From Fragum whitleyi (Eukaryota; Mollusca; Bivalvia; Cardiida; Cardiidae): a DNA stretch of 64,000 nt. The stretch spans positions 34,988,457 through 35,052,456 of the forward strand of contig OX411544.1 in NCBI GenBank assembly GCA_948146395.1, read 5' to 3'. The translations under genes and the position numbers were made by a program. The notes under the pieces are model-generated. The model saw only the letters and a list, made by a program, of their open reading frames with translations. It did not search any database and was not told the DNA's origin. Positions 37,405 through 49,058 of the stretch are shown piece by piece (positions within the stretch are counted from its first letter, which is position 1; every line of letters starts with the position of its first letter).

Positions 37405-38285
37405 ATATAAAATACGTAATAAGTGTTTTGTACGAAAAAGAAATATCTAACGTAGTTGGGAGAAATGATAATTGTCGAGGCTCTGTAACATAGTCTAGGA
37501 AAAAATTGAAAATGTCCCATAATTGTGCGTGGCATATGGCCCTTGAAGAAAGTGAAAGAACTTATGTATGCAGAAAAACGGTTCCTAGAAACAACACCTA
37601 AAACACGTTTTTCTTCAAAAATGCAAAGAATATAGACTGATAATTCCTGTTGAGCTACAAAATGTAGGATATGTGAAAAAAATCTGTTTGATACATCGTT
37701 TTTTTCACGCTAGACCATATTTGAGCATATTGGCTAGATGAAATGGTTTGCCGGTTGAATTTAAACACCATTTTACCATGCCTCCTATTATTTCTGTTTC
37801 TCCTGTAGTCAATGGTCACACAAAATTGACATTGTTTTCCAATTTTTTTTCTTGGTCTTGGTTGCAGCTAACGATTTGTTGACTTTGATCTGTTGAAAGT
37901 GAAATATCCCGAGCTCAATTAAGATTTAGAGCTTTTTGAGCTTTTCCTTTATTACACATCATCCAAATTTGATAATTATTGGTAAATTATAATGGAAATC
38001 CACGTACATTATGCTTAAAAAATCACACATCAAATTTAATTGAAATGTTATAACTTTTAAAAAAGTTATCGTCATTTTTAAAGTGGCCGGTTAGGACTTT
38101 TGGCTAGTACATGTATATTTATAAAACATGTTTTTACCTTGTTTTCGCCAATGTTTCCTTCAGAAATGCAAGTTTCTAAAAATAACCGTATTATGTCATT
38201 GTTCTAAAAGTATCCATGTTATAGCATAAAAAATATCTTATGGGATGCTATCACACGGATATTTGCATAGTAATGAGAAAAAATG
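37405..38285 (+). mobile_element. Foldback MITE family A, copy 4, interrupted
   Basis: The first arm (37405-37488) stops exactly at 'gaggctctg'. The family tail resumes near 38106 and runs to 38285 ('gcaagtttctaaaaataacc', 'tatcacacggatatttgc'). In between are about 620 bp of unrelated sequence and the second arm is gone, so an insertion with deletion is implied. Confidence 0.75.
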
Positions 38286-38702
38286 TTTTACGAAGCTCTT
38301 TTTTTTTCTTTAGGGGCGTCACAAAGGGTTTGTGTGTGTGAATCAGTTAGCTCCATACTCAATCAAATTTATCCTAAATTCTGATGAACGTGACCTCCCT
38401 GTGACCCTTTTATATATATCACAACATATAACCGATAGATGCTAACTTGTTTCTTCAACTGACACTTTTCAATCAATCATTGTAATGAAAATATCCTGTA
38501 TGGGCAATAACATGAAATGAGCTTAAAGCTGCGTGATAAATCAGATAGACGTATTTATCCTTCTGAATGCCAGAATCCCTAACCCTTGAAGCTCTTCACA
38601 GCATTTTCCTACTGAACTCAAAATTCTGTTAGACATTATAAAGTATGATCAGCATGTACAACCATGCAGTCTGATCTTAGCCTAAACTGTAGTTGCTTTC
38701 TA

Positions 38703-39147
38703 CAGTTAACAACATCGTTAAATTGACAAGATGAATGAGCTTGGAATGATTTTGGAATGAACTGGAATGAAATTCAATGTGAATGTGGAGCGAGTTTTGA
38801 GTGAATTAAATGGGAGGTAATCCAATATCGCAAATTTTGTTCAGGATGAACAAAATGAGCGTTATTTTTTGACTCCCTTTAAAATATATGCATACAAGCT
38901 CTATAAATAGCTTCCTATTTGTTCAAGAACATATCAGTTTCTTACAATTTGAATTATGTCAGTGAAATCGCGATTTTTTCTAGCTTTATTAATTTTGAAT
39001 GACGTTGTTGATTCTATCAGTTCAGTGATTTTGGAGAGTTTTTGAATGGTGGGAGAGAGAATTTGAAATGAATGAATGGAGCGCTGAGTGAGTGATTTTG
39101 AATGGTTTTGATCGAGATGAATGTCAATTTCACGATATTGTTAACTG
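38703..39147 (+). mobile_element. CAGT-ended MITE, best-preserved copy, 445 bp
   Basis: TA at 38701-38702 and 39148-39149 flanks CAGTTAACAACATCGTTAAA and its inverted counterpart '...tttcacgatattgttaactg'. Landmarks are 'gagcgagttttgagtgaat', 'aattttgttcaggatgaac' and 'ggagcgctgagtgag'. It ends about 440 bp before the TMEM151 exon, so it probably lies in that gene's intron or upstream region. Confidence 0.9.
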
Positions 39148-39570
39148 TACATAGATATTATGGTGAAAATTTGAGCCTGACTAGTTAAAAATTAACAAAA
39201 AATTCGCTGTGAAATTTTACTGCAGATGGATAGGGGTTAAATATTCTTATTCGTCAGAGTATTGTTTAAAAAAAACTCTTGAAATTAGATGTAAAAAAAG
39301 ATCAAGGCATTATATTTATGTATATTTTTGAACAATAATTACATCCGTTGATGGCAAATAAATTGTTGAAGTTATTAAGATTGGAAACTAACACATAGTA
39401 TATATTAATTAAGGACCCATTTGATATTTAGTGGAGGATAAGACATTATTTTGTTTTTATCCTATTTAACTACCTGGTAGGAATATGTAGTCTGTCAAAA
39501 GAATTAGTACGGTTGTACGTGCTAATCTCAAACCGTGACACTTGGGTTTCATGTTTATCAAAAAAGACAA

Positions 39571-39589
39571 TTTCTCTTATCTTTTTCAG
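39571..39589 (+). other. Splice acceptor of the TMEM151 exon
   Basis: A pyrimidine-rich run ending in CAG at 39587-39589, directly before the first conserved codon. This decides the left boundary of the coding exon. Confidence 0.8.
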
Positions 39590-41614
39590 CAACGACCTGT
39601 CAAGCATGCGTGTTGTATATCATTATGCAGAGACGTTCACTGGAAGAGCCTGATTTTATCCTTGCTGATATACGGATGTCTTGGTGCTATAGCATGGTGT
39701 CGACTGGCTATCATTACAACAGTCGTCGTCTATTACAATAGATACTCATCGTCAAAGGAAGTGAGCCAAAGTAATCCCTGTGCGGATGGATACATTTACA
39801 TTCCGATAGCATTTGTGATACTTCTATATTTAGTATATCTCGTGGAATGTTGGCATTGTCACACTAGGCTTGAACTCAAGCACAAAGTGGATGTTCAGAC
39901 GGTGTATCATAAAATGCGACAAATGCGTGAAGCATGGCCTATTGTATGGTGGAAGGCAATTTGTTACCACTATGTTCGAAGAACTAGACAAGTGACGCGT
40001 TATAGAAATGGCGATGCCTTTACTTCAACTCAGGTTTATTATGAAAGAGTAAATTCTCACACCTCAGGATGTGCTTTCAATTTTACGAACTGTGGCGTCA
40101 AAGATAACACTAAAGTAGTGATAGGCCTAGAGGATTACCCGGCTACGAAAATTAGATTTTCAAAAAGTTATTCGTTCGCTCACCCAGACGCCAAATATGA
40201 GTTTGATGACCAAAGAAATCAATTTTTCGTTGAAAATGAAAGACGTGACGACTATATGGAAACTAGAGAAGGTATGGATCTACTGAATGTGAATTTTAAG
40301 GAATATATGATAGCGTTTAAGGATCCTGATAATCCACCGTGGTATGTTTCTAACGCAGTGTTTTGGATAGCATCTTTTTTGTTATTGTCGTGGCCGCTTC
40401 GAGTCGTTATTGAGTATAGAACAGCATATTTACATTATCATGTCCATAAAGTGTTCGGTAATAATTATGCAAATTCTGAACAACCACCACCAGCAAATAT
40501 CACGAGGGTTAATACAGTTTCTAGCACTGATTTAGAAACGGTTATCCGAAACAACTTCACCATTGTTCCAAGTTACTCTGAAGCAGTGCTAATGGATATA
40601 AATGCAACAAGTTCCCATACTCTCCATGATGCCAACGCGAATGTAACGTCACCCGTTCTTGGACCTACACGCAGTATTACATGGAATGATATCTCAGCAA
40701 GTTCTAGTAGTGGTTATATACGTGGATTCTTTTCCAATTCCAATTTACCAAACAGTTCAACTCATCACAACAGTAGCTCTTTCAGTAACCAGGATAACAT
40801 TGGTGCCAGTAGTATTTCACCTCAAAGTGCAATAAGGACATTTTTTCGTTCACCTTGGACAAGGAGACGTAAGAGAAATCTATCATTGGAAAGCCGACGG
40901 AAAACTATGTTCTTACTATCAAGTCCAGATTCTGTGGATGAATTTTCAATTAGGTTAGACCAACAATTAGATTCAGCTCAAGTTTCTCGCAATTATTCTT
41001 CAGGTGAACTCGCTACCACTACCAAATTCGGTCGTCATAAAAAGCCATTTTCTTCATATTCTTTAGTCAGTGACCATAGTTCTCAATGTACCTTAAAACC
41101 ATTACCTTCAACATCGACGGAAAATGAATCCAGCCAGAATGCGGTGACAAGACTTCAAGAAAATACAAACAGTGACAAAAAACTATGTAATACTACCAAA
41201 AACAGTGATGAATCGATTTTGCCACACAAGCCAGTGCGTCCTGATTCTATATCGAAACTACCAAAAGCAAGACCCTTTATTTTGCCAACTGCGGAAACAA
41301 TTTCTAAACAAAACTTTAATTCCCCTGCTGCACGAACGCCAAATTATAGATCAAATTTGTTTGTCAAAAGCAATTTACCAAGCGTCCCCATAAATAACAT
41401 ATTAACTGAGCCCTCTCCAACTAATGACTCGATGTTTATAAGAACGCCTAGTTCGCCGCCTTGTTATGAAGACGCATTAACTATGCCACAAGCTCTTTCA
41501 GGGGATAATGAACGTATTGCAACTGGTTCTGACCATTCAGAGCGAAGTAATTTAATTTCAGGAGACAGTTTGCAGCAAAGAAGATACGATGCAATTATGG
41601 AGACCTCACTGTGA
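39590..41614 (+). CDS. TMEM151: TMEM151-family membrane protein, large 3' exon (5' partial)
   Basis: Encodes 674 residues of a TMEM151A/B-like multipass membrane protein; the molecular function of the family is not well known. The start is an exon boundary: a pyrimidine tract 'tttctcttatctttttcag' ends at 39589 and the conserved protein begins there in phase 0 with QRP. An ATG at 39551 is in frame but reads intron sequence. Visible parts: LCRDVHWKSL before TM1 (about 20-46), PCADGYIYIP leading into TM2 (68-88), the family block YHYVRRTRQVTRYRNGDAF (about 126-144), PPWY then TM3 (250-275), VPSYSEAVLMD (about 327), a Ser/Asn-rich variable tail, a PPCY motif (623-626) and C-terminal ETSL, a class I PDZ-type ligand. 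I recall the same PPxY and ETSL features in vertebrate members. The 5' exon was not found. Confidence 0.93.
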   Translation, partial: QRPVKHACCISLCRDVHWKSLILSLLIYGCLGAIAWCRLAIITTVVVYYNRYSSSKEVSQSNPCADGYIYIPIAFVILLYLVYLVECWHCHTRLELKHKVDVQTVYHKMRQMREAWPIVWWKAICYHYVRRTRQVTRYRNGDAFTSTQVYYERVNSHTSGCAFNFTNCGVKDNTKVVIGLEDYPATKIRFSKSYSFAHPDAKYEFDDQRNQFFVENERRDDYMETREGMDLLNVNFKEYMIAFKDPDNPPWYVSNAVFWIASFLLLSWPLRVVIEYRTAYLHYHVHKVFGNNYANSEQPPPANITRVNTVSSTDLETVIRNNFTIVPSYSEAVLMDINATSSHTLHDANANVTSPVLGPTRSITWNDISASSSSGYIRGFFSNSNLPNSSTHHNSSSFSNQDNIGASSISPQSAIRTFFRSPWTRRRKRNLSLESRRKTMFLLSSPDSVDEFSIRLDQQLDSAQVSRNYSSGELATTTKFGRHKKPFSSYSLVSDHSSQCTLKPLPSTSTENESSQNAVTRLQENTNSDKKLCNTTKNSDESILPHKPVRPDSISKLPKARPFILPTAETISKQNFNSPAARTPNYRSNLFVKSNLPSVPINNILTEPSPTNDSMFIRTPSSPPCYEDALTMPQALSGDNERIATGSDHSERSNLISGDSLQQRRYDAIMETSL

Positions 41615-41635
41615 ATGGAACATAGAAACTAATTC

Positions 41636-41641
41636 AATAAA
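41636..41641 (+). terminator. Candidate polyadenylation signal of TMEM151
   Basis: AATAAA 22 bp after the stop codon. A second AATAAA is at 42254-42259, about 640 bp after the stop. Which one is used cannot be told from sequence; such a short 3' UTR would be unusual, so the distal site may be the main one. Confidence 0.4.
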
Positions 41642-42345
41642 CTATTCGATGCTTACATTTACAACTTTCTGATAGACCTATAGTAATAAGGGGTGCGATT
41701 TTAATTAAAAATAAAAGACATAACTTACATTCATGGCTTGGTTTTACGATAAACATTTAAGTATTTATCATTAAATATTTATTTTTTCTGCAAATCTATT
41801 CCGGTTGGTTTCTCCAAGAAAATATTTATGACATAAATGACAAAGGTTGCCAAGGACGGTATTGTACTTAATGTTGAACATAAACTTATCTTATTTACAA
41901 GGTCTAAAACTTGATATTGAAAATGATCCTTTTTATTTACGCGTTAACAGTCAATTCAATTTGGCTCTTGCCATTTTTTCCCTAGAATAATTAAGGACTA
42001 GTTTAAAAAGGGTTTCAGTATACAATTAAAAGTATGTGCATTTTTTTTATAAAACTACCCTTCGTGGTGGAAAATATGGTGGGAAAAGCAGAAATCACTT
42101 ATAAAAAAAACAAATAACTACTTTTTCCACGATATTTACACAAAGATATTTACCGATTTGAAATAACACAAAATAGGTGGTAGAGTAGAAATTTGTATTC
42201 ATATTTTATATAAATGATATTTTTGTACATTTTTGTAGAATATATATTATAGAAATAAAACAATTCTTATTTCAAGAAGGGTGTTCTATTGCTTCTTTCA
42301 ATTTTAGTTTTAGGATTTGAAGGGGTCAAACTGTTTACGATGTTC
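41642..42345. other. Likely 3' UTR / downstream flank of TMEM151
   Basis: No open frame of interest. AT-rich sequence with the distal AATAAA at 42254. Confidence 0.4.
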
Positions 42346-42492
42346 ACATTTAATAAAACACTCAGTATTCAATATTTCGGCAAAAATTGCCTTTTTCAAG
42401 AAAACGAAAAATATTCGAAAAAATATTTTTTCGTTTTCTTGAAAAAGGCAATTTTTGCCGAAATATTGAATATTGAGTGTTTTATTAAATGT
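42346..42492. repeat. 147-bp near-perfect palindrome
   Basis: Arms of about 70 bp: 'acatttaataaaacactcag' pairs with 'attgagtgttttattaaatgt', and 'caaaaattgcctttttcaag' with 'cttgaaaaaggcaatttttg'. Only one or two mismatches and a few central bases are unpaired. Unlike the foldback families here, its apex lacks a GGCTCTGCC core and I see no second copy in the window. Confidence 0.95.
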
Positions 42493-43143
42493 TTATTCTA
42501 TTCCCTTCGGAAAAAAATGTGATATTATATTGTTTACGATGATTCTAGCGGCTATCATAAAGATAACAAACAACTTTCTCCCTGTTTCCATACATTACGA
42601 ATTCGGTCCTCGACTCAGCAAAATTCCATTTACCAAAGTCATCGTGGCACTTAATTTTTCCCACTAACGGGACAGTACGGCCAATTCAGATTGGAAACGG
42701 GTGGGTTGGGAAAACATGGATAAGCGTACTAGCCCTCTCGCAAAAACTGCTATTGAAAATGGTCGCTGGCGTCATTCGGAGCAACACTTTTCTGTAAACT
42801 GGAAAGTAACTCGGGCGTAGGCGTAGTTATTTCTAGTCATTTTAGGTCGTTAGGCGAGTGCTGGTACTTTGGTCATTACTCTTTAGAAAAACCATTCGTC
42901 TTTATTATCTATCAATATCTTTTTGGTATATTATAATCTAATGACAAAATGCAGTAAAACACTGTGTTTGTCATCAAATTAAAATATGAAAAGTTTTAAT
43001 CTTTTGTTGATTTTCTTTTTCTCATGGCATTTTGATGCTCGTGACCTCATGTTTAACCACGTGGTCCCTATTTTTCCCATATTCCCGATGTTTTTTCCGT
43101 AGAATCGCCGAGGGTCTCCGATTGCGCCGGTATTTGACTCCAT

Positions 43144-43831
43144 ACAAACATAAAATCCTTATAGGGTAATTATTTTTCTAAATTTAATTCGTAACCGAAT
43201 GATTGGTTTTACTAAAAATCTTACGGAAGTTTTTGCGTAGCCTAAAAATTCAAGTTGCTTCTACATTAGTTACTAAATATGGAATTCTGACATGCATCAT
43301 CTCATTTGAATCATCTTCTAAAGATTTATAATTTTGACTTACGGTTATTTTTTTCGGAAGAAGTTTAGTAAAACGGGCCCATGGTCTCCGGGACCCTTCA
43401 AAAATGTAAAAAGGGCTTATGTCTTAAAAAATTGTACGAATGACTACCATGCAAAATTTTGAAGTCCTTCAAAAACTCTGTCATTCTACAATGTACGTAG
43501 TATATTAACGATGTTGTTGTAGATTCTGTGGTCGGAAGGCAGAGCGTCGGCTTCTAGATCAAGAGGTCCCAAGTTCGATTCCTGGGAACGACGATCATTC
43601 TTTGTTCTCTCCTTGACATACACACTCGGCGCGAGTACTGGTTCATTTCCGGGGAGTAGAATCGAGAAGAATAATCTAAGTTGTATCGCAATTAATATAA
43701 TATAAAAAGGTTTAAACCAGTATGTTAACTATCTTGGTAAGACGGTATTAATCGGTCTTTATACAGGGTGTCATTTTAATTATGCTTATTATTATTTTAT
43801 CAATCTGGTAGATCAAATACAGTTAGTTACT
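43144..43831. repeat. Tandem duplication, unit 1
   Basis: Matches 43836-44612: 'acaaacataaa', 'taaccgaatgattgg', 'ttagtaaaacgggcccatgg', 'tctccgggaccctt', 'gggcttatgtcttaaaaaa', 'cacactcggcgcgagtact', 'ggtaagacggtattaatcgg'. Unit 2 has about 90 extra bp. Unit 1 ends with TACAGTTAGTTACT (43818-43831), which is the terminus of the MITE that follows unit 2. Confidence 0.9.
43521..43592 (+). repeat. tRNA-like segment in unit 1
   Basis: 'gtggtcggaaggcagagcgtc' fits a D-arm/A box and 'aggtcccaagttcgattcct' a T-arm/B box with loop TTCGATT. The acceptor ends do not pair well. It is best read as the tRNA-derived head of a SINE, since its copy at 44306-44377 evolved in parallel with the unit. Confidence 0.5.
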
Positions 43832-43835
43832 TTGT

Positions 43836-44612
43836 ACAAACATAAATTCCTTAGGGTTATCATTTTTCTAAATTGAATACGTAACCAAATGATTGGTACT
43901 TACAATTCCTTAACTCATCTGATGGGGCCTGTTTAACTAAACCTCTTACGGTAGTTTTTCGCGTAACCCAAAAATTGAAGTTGCTTATACAGTAGTAGCT
44001 AAATATGGAATTCTGCCATGCATCATTCCATTTGAATCGTCTTCTAAAGACGATTCCAATGAGATATCGCAAGGCAGAAACTAACAATGAATGAAAACGT
44101 CAGGTACGATTTGTGATTTTGAATTACGGTTACTTTGTTCATAAAAAGTTTAGTAAAACGGGCCCATGGTCTCCGGGACCCTTAAAAAAATGTAATAAGG
44201 GCTTATGTCTTAAAAAATTGTACGAATGACTACCATGCAAAATTTTTGAAGTCCTTCAAAAACTCTGTCATTCTGCAATGTTCGTAGTATATTAACGATG
44301 TTTGTAGATTCTGTGGTCAGAAGGTAGAGCGTCGGCCTTTAGATCAAGAGGTCCAAAGTTCGATTCCTGGGAGCGATCATTCTTTGTTTTCTTATTGACC
44401 CACACACTCGGCGCGAGTACTGGTTCATTGCCAGCTAGCAGAATTGAGAAGAATAAATCTAAGTTGCAAGACCTTGTATCGCAATTAATATAATATAAAA
44501 AGGTTTAAACCAGTATGTTAACTATCTTGGTAAGACGGTATTAATCGGTTTTTATACAGGGTGTCATTTTAATTATGATTATTATTATTTTATCAATCTG
44601 GTAGATCAAATA
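43836..44612. repeat. Tandem duplication, unit 2
   Basis: Second copy of 43144-43831, containing its own tRNA-like segment (44306-44377) and a 'gaatcgtcttctaaagacga' hairpin word that unit 1 has lost. It is followed directly by a CAGT-ended MITE. Confidence 0.9.
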
Positions 44613-45031
44613 CAGTAAGTTACTCCGTGGAATTGACATTCATCTCAATCAAAACCATTCTAAATCGCTCATTCAGCGCTCTATTTAATCATTCCAAACA
44701 CTCACTCAAATCACTCAAAAACGCTCCAAATGACTCAATAGGATACTAACAACAGCTATATTCAAAATATATATAAATAAAAAAATCCCGATTTTACAGA
44801 CAATATTGAAATAATAAGCGTCTGGTTGGCTCTTGAAGAAATAGGAAGCTACTTATAAAACTGGTATGTATATATTAAGAGAGGGGGTAATAAATATCGC
44901 CAATTTTTCCAACCAGTATTGGATTAGCCCCCTTTAATTTCGCTCAAAACTCACCCATCACATTAATTCATTTTCATTCCAAACCCATTTCAAAATCTTT
45001 CACCTTGTCAATTTCACGATGTTGTTTACTG
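44613..45031 (-). mobile_element. CAGT-ended MITE, inverted copy, 419 bp
   Basis: TA flanks at 44611-44612 and 45032-45033. Ends are CAGTAAGTTACTCCGTGGAA and '...tttcacgatgttgtttactg'. The interior is the reverse complement of the 38.7-kb copy ('tcattcagcgctc', 'cgctcaaaactcac'). Confidence 0.85.
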
Positions 45032-45433
45032 TATTTTTTTCTAATATTTATTTCACGGAGTTCCTTGGTGGTTCCTCCTTTTCATTTAAGTCGGTTTCCT
45101 TCGATTTTGAAGAAACTAAATACATTTTCTTTTCCCGCTCTTTTTTTTCAATTGCAAGATGTTCGTCTATTTCCAAAGAAAATTTAGTTTGAGGAAAAAC
45201 ATACTCGTGATTATTTAACAAAACAATTCGTTCGCATCTCGGCTGTACCTAGATTTCCCACGAGATGTATCCAATGACAAAATAACATTTAAATAGTTAC
45301 ATAAAGAACACTTCTGTACGACCCAATTTTAAGCTGATTCTATATAACGACAATTATTAGAGTGGGAAGAAACATTGAAGGTGCTGCAAACAAATAAATA
45401 TTTATCCCTGAAACAATAGAGAAGCATTAAACC

Positions 45434-45475
45434 TTCTTTAATGCTTTTCGATGGTTTATCGAGAAATAACGGTAG
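45434..45475. repeat. Repeat F, left part of the copy split by LINE A
   Basis: 'ttctttaatgcttttcgatg' through 'gagaaataacggtag' matches 25022-25063. Similarity stops at 45475 and resumes at 50632 on the other side of LINE A. Confidence 0.9.
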
Positions 45476-45555
45476 TAGTAGTATATTTATTTAGTATATT
45501 GGCCACCGGCCTGTATACAACATGTACAAAAATAACAATTTCACATACAATGCTG

Positions 45556-48500
45556 TCATGGTGATGTTCGAGATACATTAGATATTGCCAAATTTCTTTT
45601 TTCCATGGCATAGAATATAAACATAGCAAGATTTCGTATTGTTGGCGTATTTTTGCTTGCCATTAAAAGATAGAATTTCTGTATATTTGGATTTTTATAA
45701 TACTTTTTGCTGATATACTTAGTTCGCAATTCATCATACAACGGACAAATTAACAAGAAATGAAATTCACATTCAACCATTGAATTACAATATAGGCAAT
45801 ATCTAAGATCTTTCACAATATTTATATGACGACCTTTCTCTATCATTAAAGAGTGAGCTGAGCTTCTAAATGACACTAAACTTTTCCTAAATTTGACTAT
45901 GTCAATTATATCCAAATATGTTTCCGGTGAAAAATTTTGTTTAAAATTGGAGTAATAAATCAATTTACTTGTTCTGTTACAATAACTGTACCAGTGTTGG
46001 GTATATTGATCTATCAATCTATTTCTATAAGCTTTCAAAAACTGGTTGGCATTTGTGACTGCTTGCCTTTCCCAAACATAACCAAAACCATTTGTATAAA
46101 GACTAGTCCTCACTTTAGAAACCCAATTTCTAAAACCTCTTTCATCTAATATTTTCAACATATCATAACATTTCCTGATGTAACGATCATTAGACGTATT
46201 TAAAAGTTTTTCCCAATACTTCATACACCTTTTTGAAGTCTCAATGTAAATAGGATATCTACCACAATCTCCCAAAATTACATTATTTACAGAATTCATT
46301 GGGGCATTCATGTAACGTTTACATGCATACACATGAATACGTTCAGAGCATTCAGGCTGATCAAGTCCCCAAATTTCCGAACCATACATAAGAATAGAGC
46401 TGATTTTAGAATCAAAAAGTTTGAAGAATGTTTTATGAGATAATGGTAAAACATCATGTAATCTTTTTAGTAAAGCAATAAAAACCTTCTTACTTTTAGT
46501 TGCCATATACTCTGACATCTTAAAGTATGAAAGTTTACATGTAAAATTTACACCAACATATACAAAACTATTTACTACTTCTATTGGTTTATTATTATAA
46601 TACCATTTTTCATTTCTAGCTGTTCGCCCTCCCTGTCTAAAGACAACTATTTTTGTTTTATCAGTATTGACCTGCAGTCGCATCTCACTACTAAATGTGT
46701 ATAAGGCATTGAGCTGCATCTGCAGACCAATAACTGTATCACTTGCTAATGCTACATCATCTGCAAACATGAGAGAAAAAAGTTCAATTAGATCTGGAAA
46801 GAGTTGGATTCCATTTGTTCCAGAATTTCTCATGGCCGATTCTAGTCCGTTAATAAATAGACAAAACAGAATAGGACTAAGTTTACAACCTTGTCTGAGA
46901 CCAACCGGACAAACAAATGGCGCCGATAGCGCTCCACAGGTATCCTCTCGAACACATGCAGATACATTATTGTAAATGCTTTTTATTGACTTTAACAATT
47001 TTCCCTTAATACCCATACTTTCTAATATAGCAAATAATTTTGATCTGTCTACAGAATCAAACGCCTTTTTGTAATCAATGAAGGCCACATAAAGCTTCTT
47101 CCTTTTCATACTTAAGTATTTGGAAATTATTGACTGCAAAATAAAGGCATTATCAATAGTACTATATCCCTGACGAAACCCAGCTTGAGATTCACTTAAG
47201 ATATTAAATGCATTTGCAAAGAATGTTAATCTTTTATACAATATACTTATATAAAGTTTACTAAATCCGTCTATCAAAGAAATACCTCTGTAGTTTTCAG
47301 GATCGGATATGACCCCTTTCTTGTGTAAAGGTAATATCACGGATTTTGACCAACTAGTGGGAAATTCACCAGTTCTAAAAATTCGATTAAAAAGGATTCT
47401 GACATAAGGTAATAAAACGTGCATACCATGTTGGAACTGTTCTACAACTAAGTTACCAGCATGACCTTTATTTGGATTTAACTCATTAACAGCCATCATA
47501 ATTTCATTGTCCGTAATTGGACTATCGAAAATTTCTGAAGAAAATTCGTTTTCTGCTGCTGCCAATTCATTTGGATCATGCATTTCATTCTGACTTGCTA
47601 ATAATTTATTATCAAAATCAAGTGAGGTATAAACACCTTTAAAATGGTTAAACCATTCATCTAATGATATAGAAACGCGTTGTTTGTTTATGTTTGACAA
47701 TGATCTAATACGACTCCAAAAAGCTTTCGAGTCATTCAAGCTATTTTCAATATCACTAACTGTTTTTGACTTATACGCATTCTTTTTGATATGACAAAGT
47801 GTCTTGTAATTACTTTTTGATTCCAGGTAACTTTTTAAATTTGATTCAGAGATCTGTTTTTAAATGTATTCAGGGAACAGCATTCCTTGTCATACCAGGA
47901 ATGCTTATATACCTTATTATGATTTTTCTTATGAACTTTTGCATGTTCACTGCATTGTATAACTATATTTTCAAACGAAGACACAACATCATCAATATTT
48001 GGTTCACTTCGTAACTTTTCATCCATAGAATCAAACAAACCATTTTCAAAAAACTCCTATAAATTGCGCTGGTAGAAAGAAATACTGGCTTGATCAAATT
48101 TATAGACATTTTTTGCAATGTTAACAGGGTGTCCATCTAATACATGTTGACTTGCCAATGGGTCAGGTGCACGCTTACCCAATAATTTTAAATGTAGAGG
48201 CAAATGGTCACTGTTTGAGATACATTCTATATTGAAGTCGCAAATCATATTTAAAAGGTTTTCAGATACTACAAAATAATCAACAACGCTGCATCCGTTA
48301 GCATTGATAAATGTATAATCACCGACGTTTTTATCTGAACCGTATCGACCATTTACAATAAGAAAGGTAAAGTCATTACAAAAATTTACAAGGTCATTGC
48401 CTGATCGATTAATAACTTTATCCATATTACTTCTATGCTCCATGAAAGATACACTATCGGTAAAAAGATCTGAAAATTCATGGAACTGAGAGATATCTGG

Positions 48501-49058
48501 AAGCAAGCCATTCTCTTGAAGTGTCCCTGTACGGGCGTTCATATCACCACAAATAGTTATTTCAGAATCAGCAAATTCATCATGGTAACACAAAAATAAG
48601 TTTTCTAAAATTGAAATACCAGAAAAATCTTCATTGTTATAAAAATTTGACTTCTCTGGTGGAATATATACAGAAATCAAAATAGCGTCCTTATTGAATG
48701 AAATTATTTCTTTTTTAATTTTCAATACAACTCCAAATTTAAAATCATCTGCCACTCGTGTAATGTACCTAGCTATACAATCTTTAACGAGTACTATTAC
48801 ACCACCGAGATTCCTACCCCCTTTCGTTGAGGACTTCGCTGGACAAACAAAAAATGAAAACCCTGGCAATGAATTAGTCAACACATCTATGCAATCTAAT
48901 TTCAACCATGTTTCCTGTAAACAAACAATATCAAATTCTTTTACATAATTGACAAAGTCAGGATTAGTAATTTTCGAATATAAACCACAAATATTCCAAG
49001 ACAAAATTGAAACAAATTCTGTTTTATACGATTTATGCGACTGGCCTCGGCCACACCC
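45556..49058 (-). pseudogene. LINE A ORF2: endonuclease-reverse transcriptase, broken
   Basis: Makes the target nick and copies the RNA into DNA. Endonuclease motifs appear in order: SWNICGL, LQETW, GDMNARTG, VVDYFVVS, SDHLPL (about 48220-49004). Reverse transcriptase motifs follow: LPLHKKG, NYRGISL, QAGFRQGYST, DYKKAFDSVDR, GLRQGCKLSP, FADDVAL (46756-46767), then CLYCN...HFLLICPLYDELR near the C-terminus. Two lesions: an in-frame TAG at 48057-48059 after the endonuclease, and a frameshift near 47835-47850. ORF2 is in the same frame as ORF1 and starts just after its TAG. No ATG precedes SWNICGL, so it may normally be made as an ORF1 extension. Confidence 0.92.

Noticed and set aside
39542..39589. 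Upstream in-frame extension of the TMEM151 frame (including an ATG at 39551)
   Set aside because: It is pyrimidine-rich, ends in CAG and encodes residues unlike the family. It is best read as the intron 3' end and splice acceptor.
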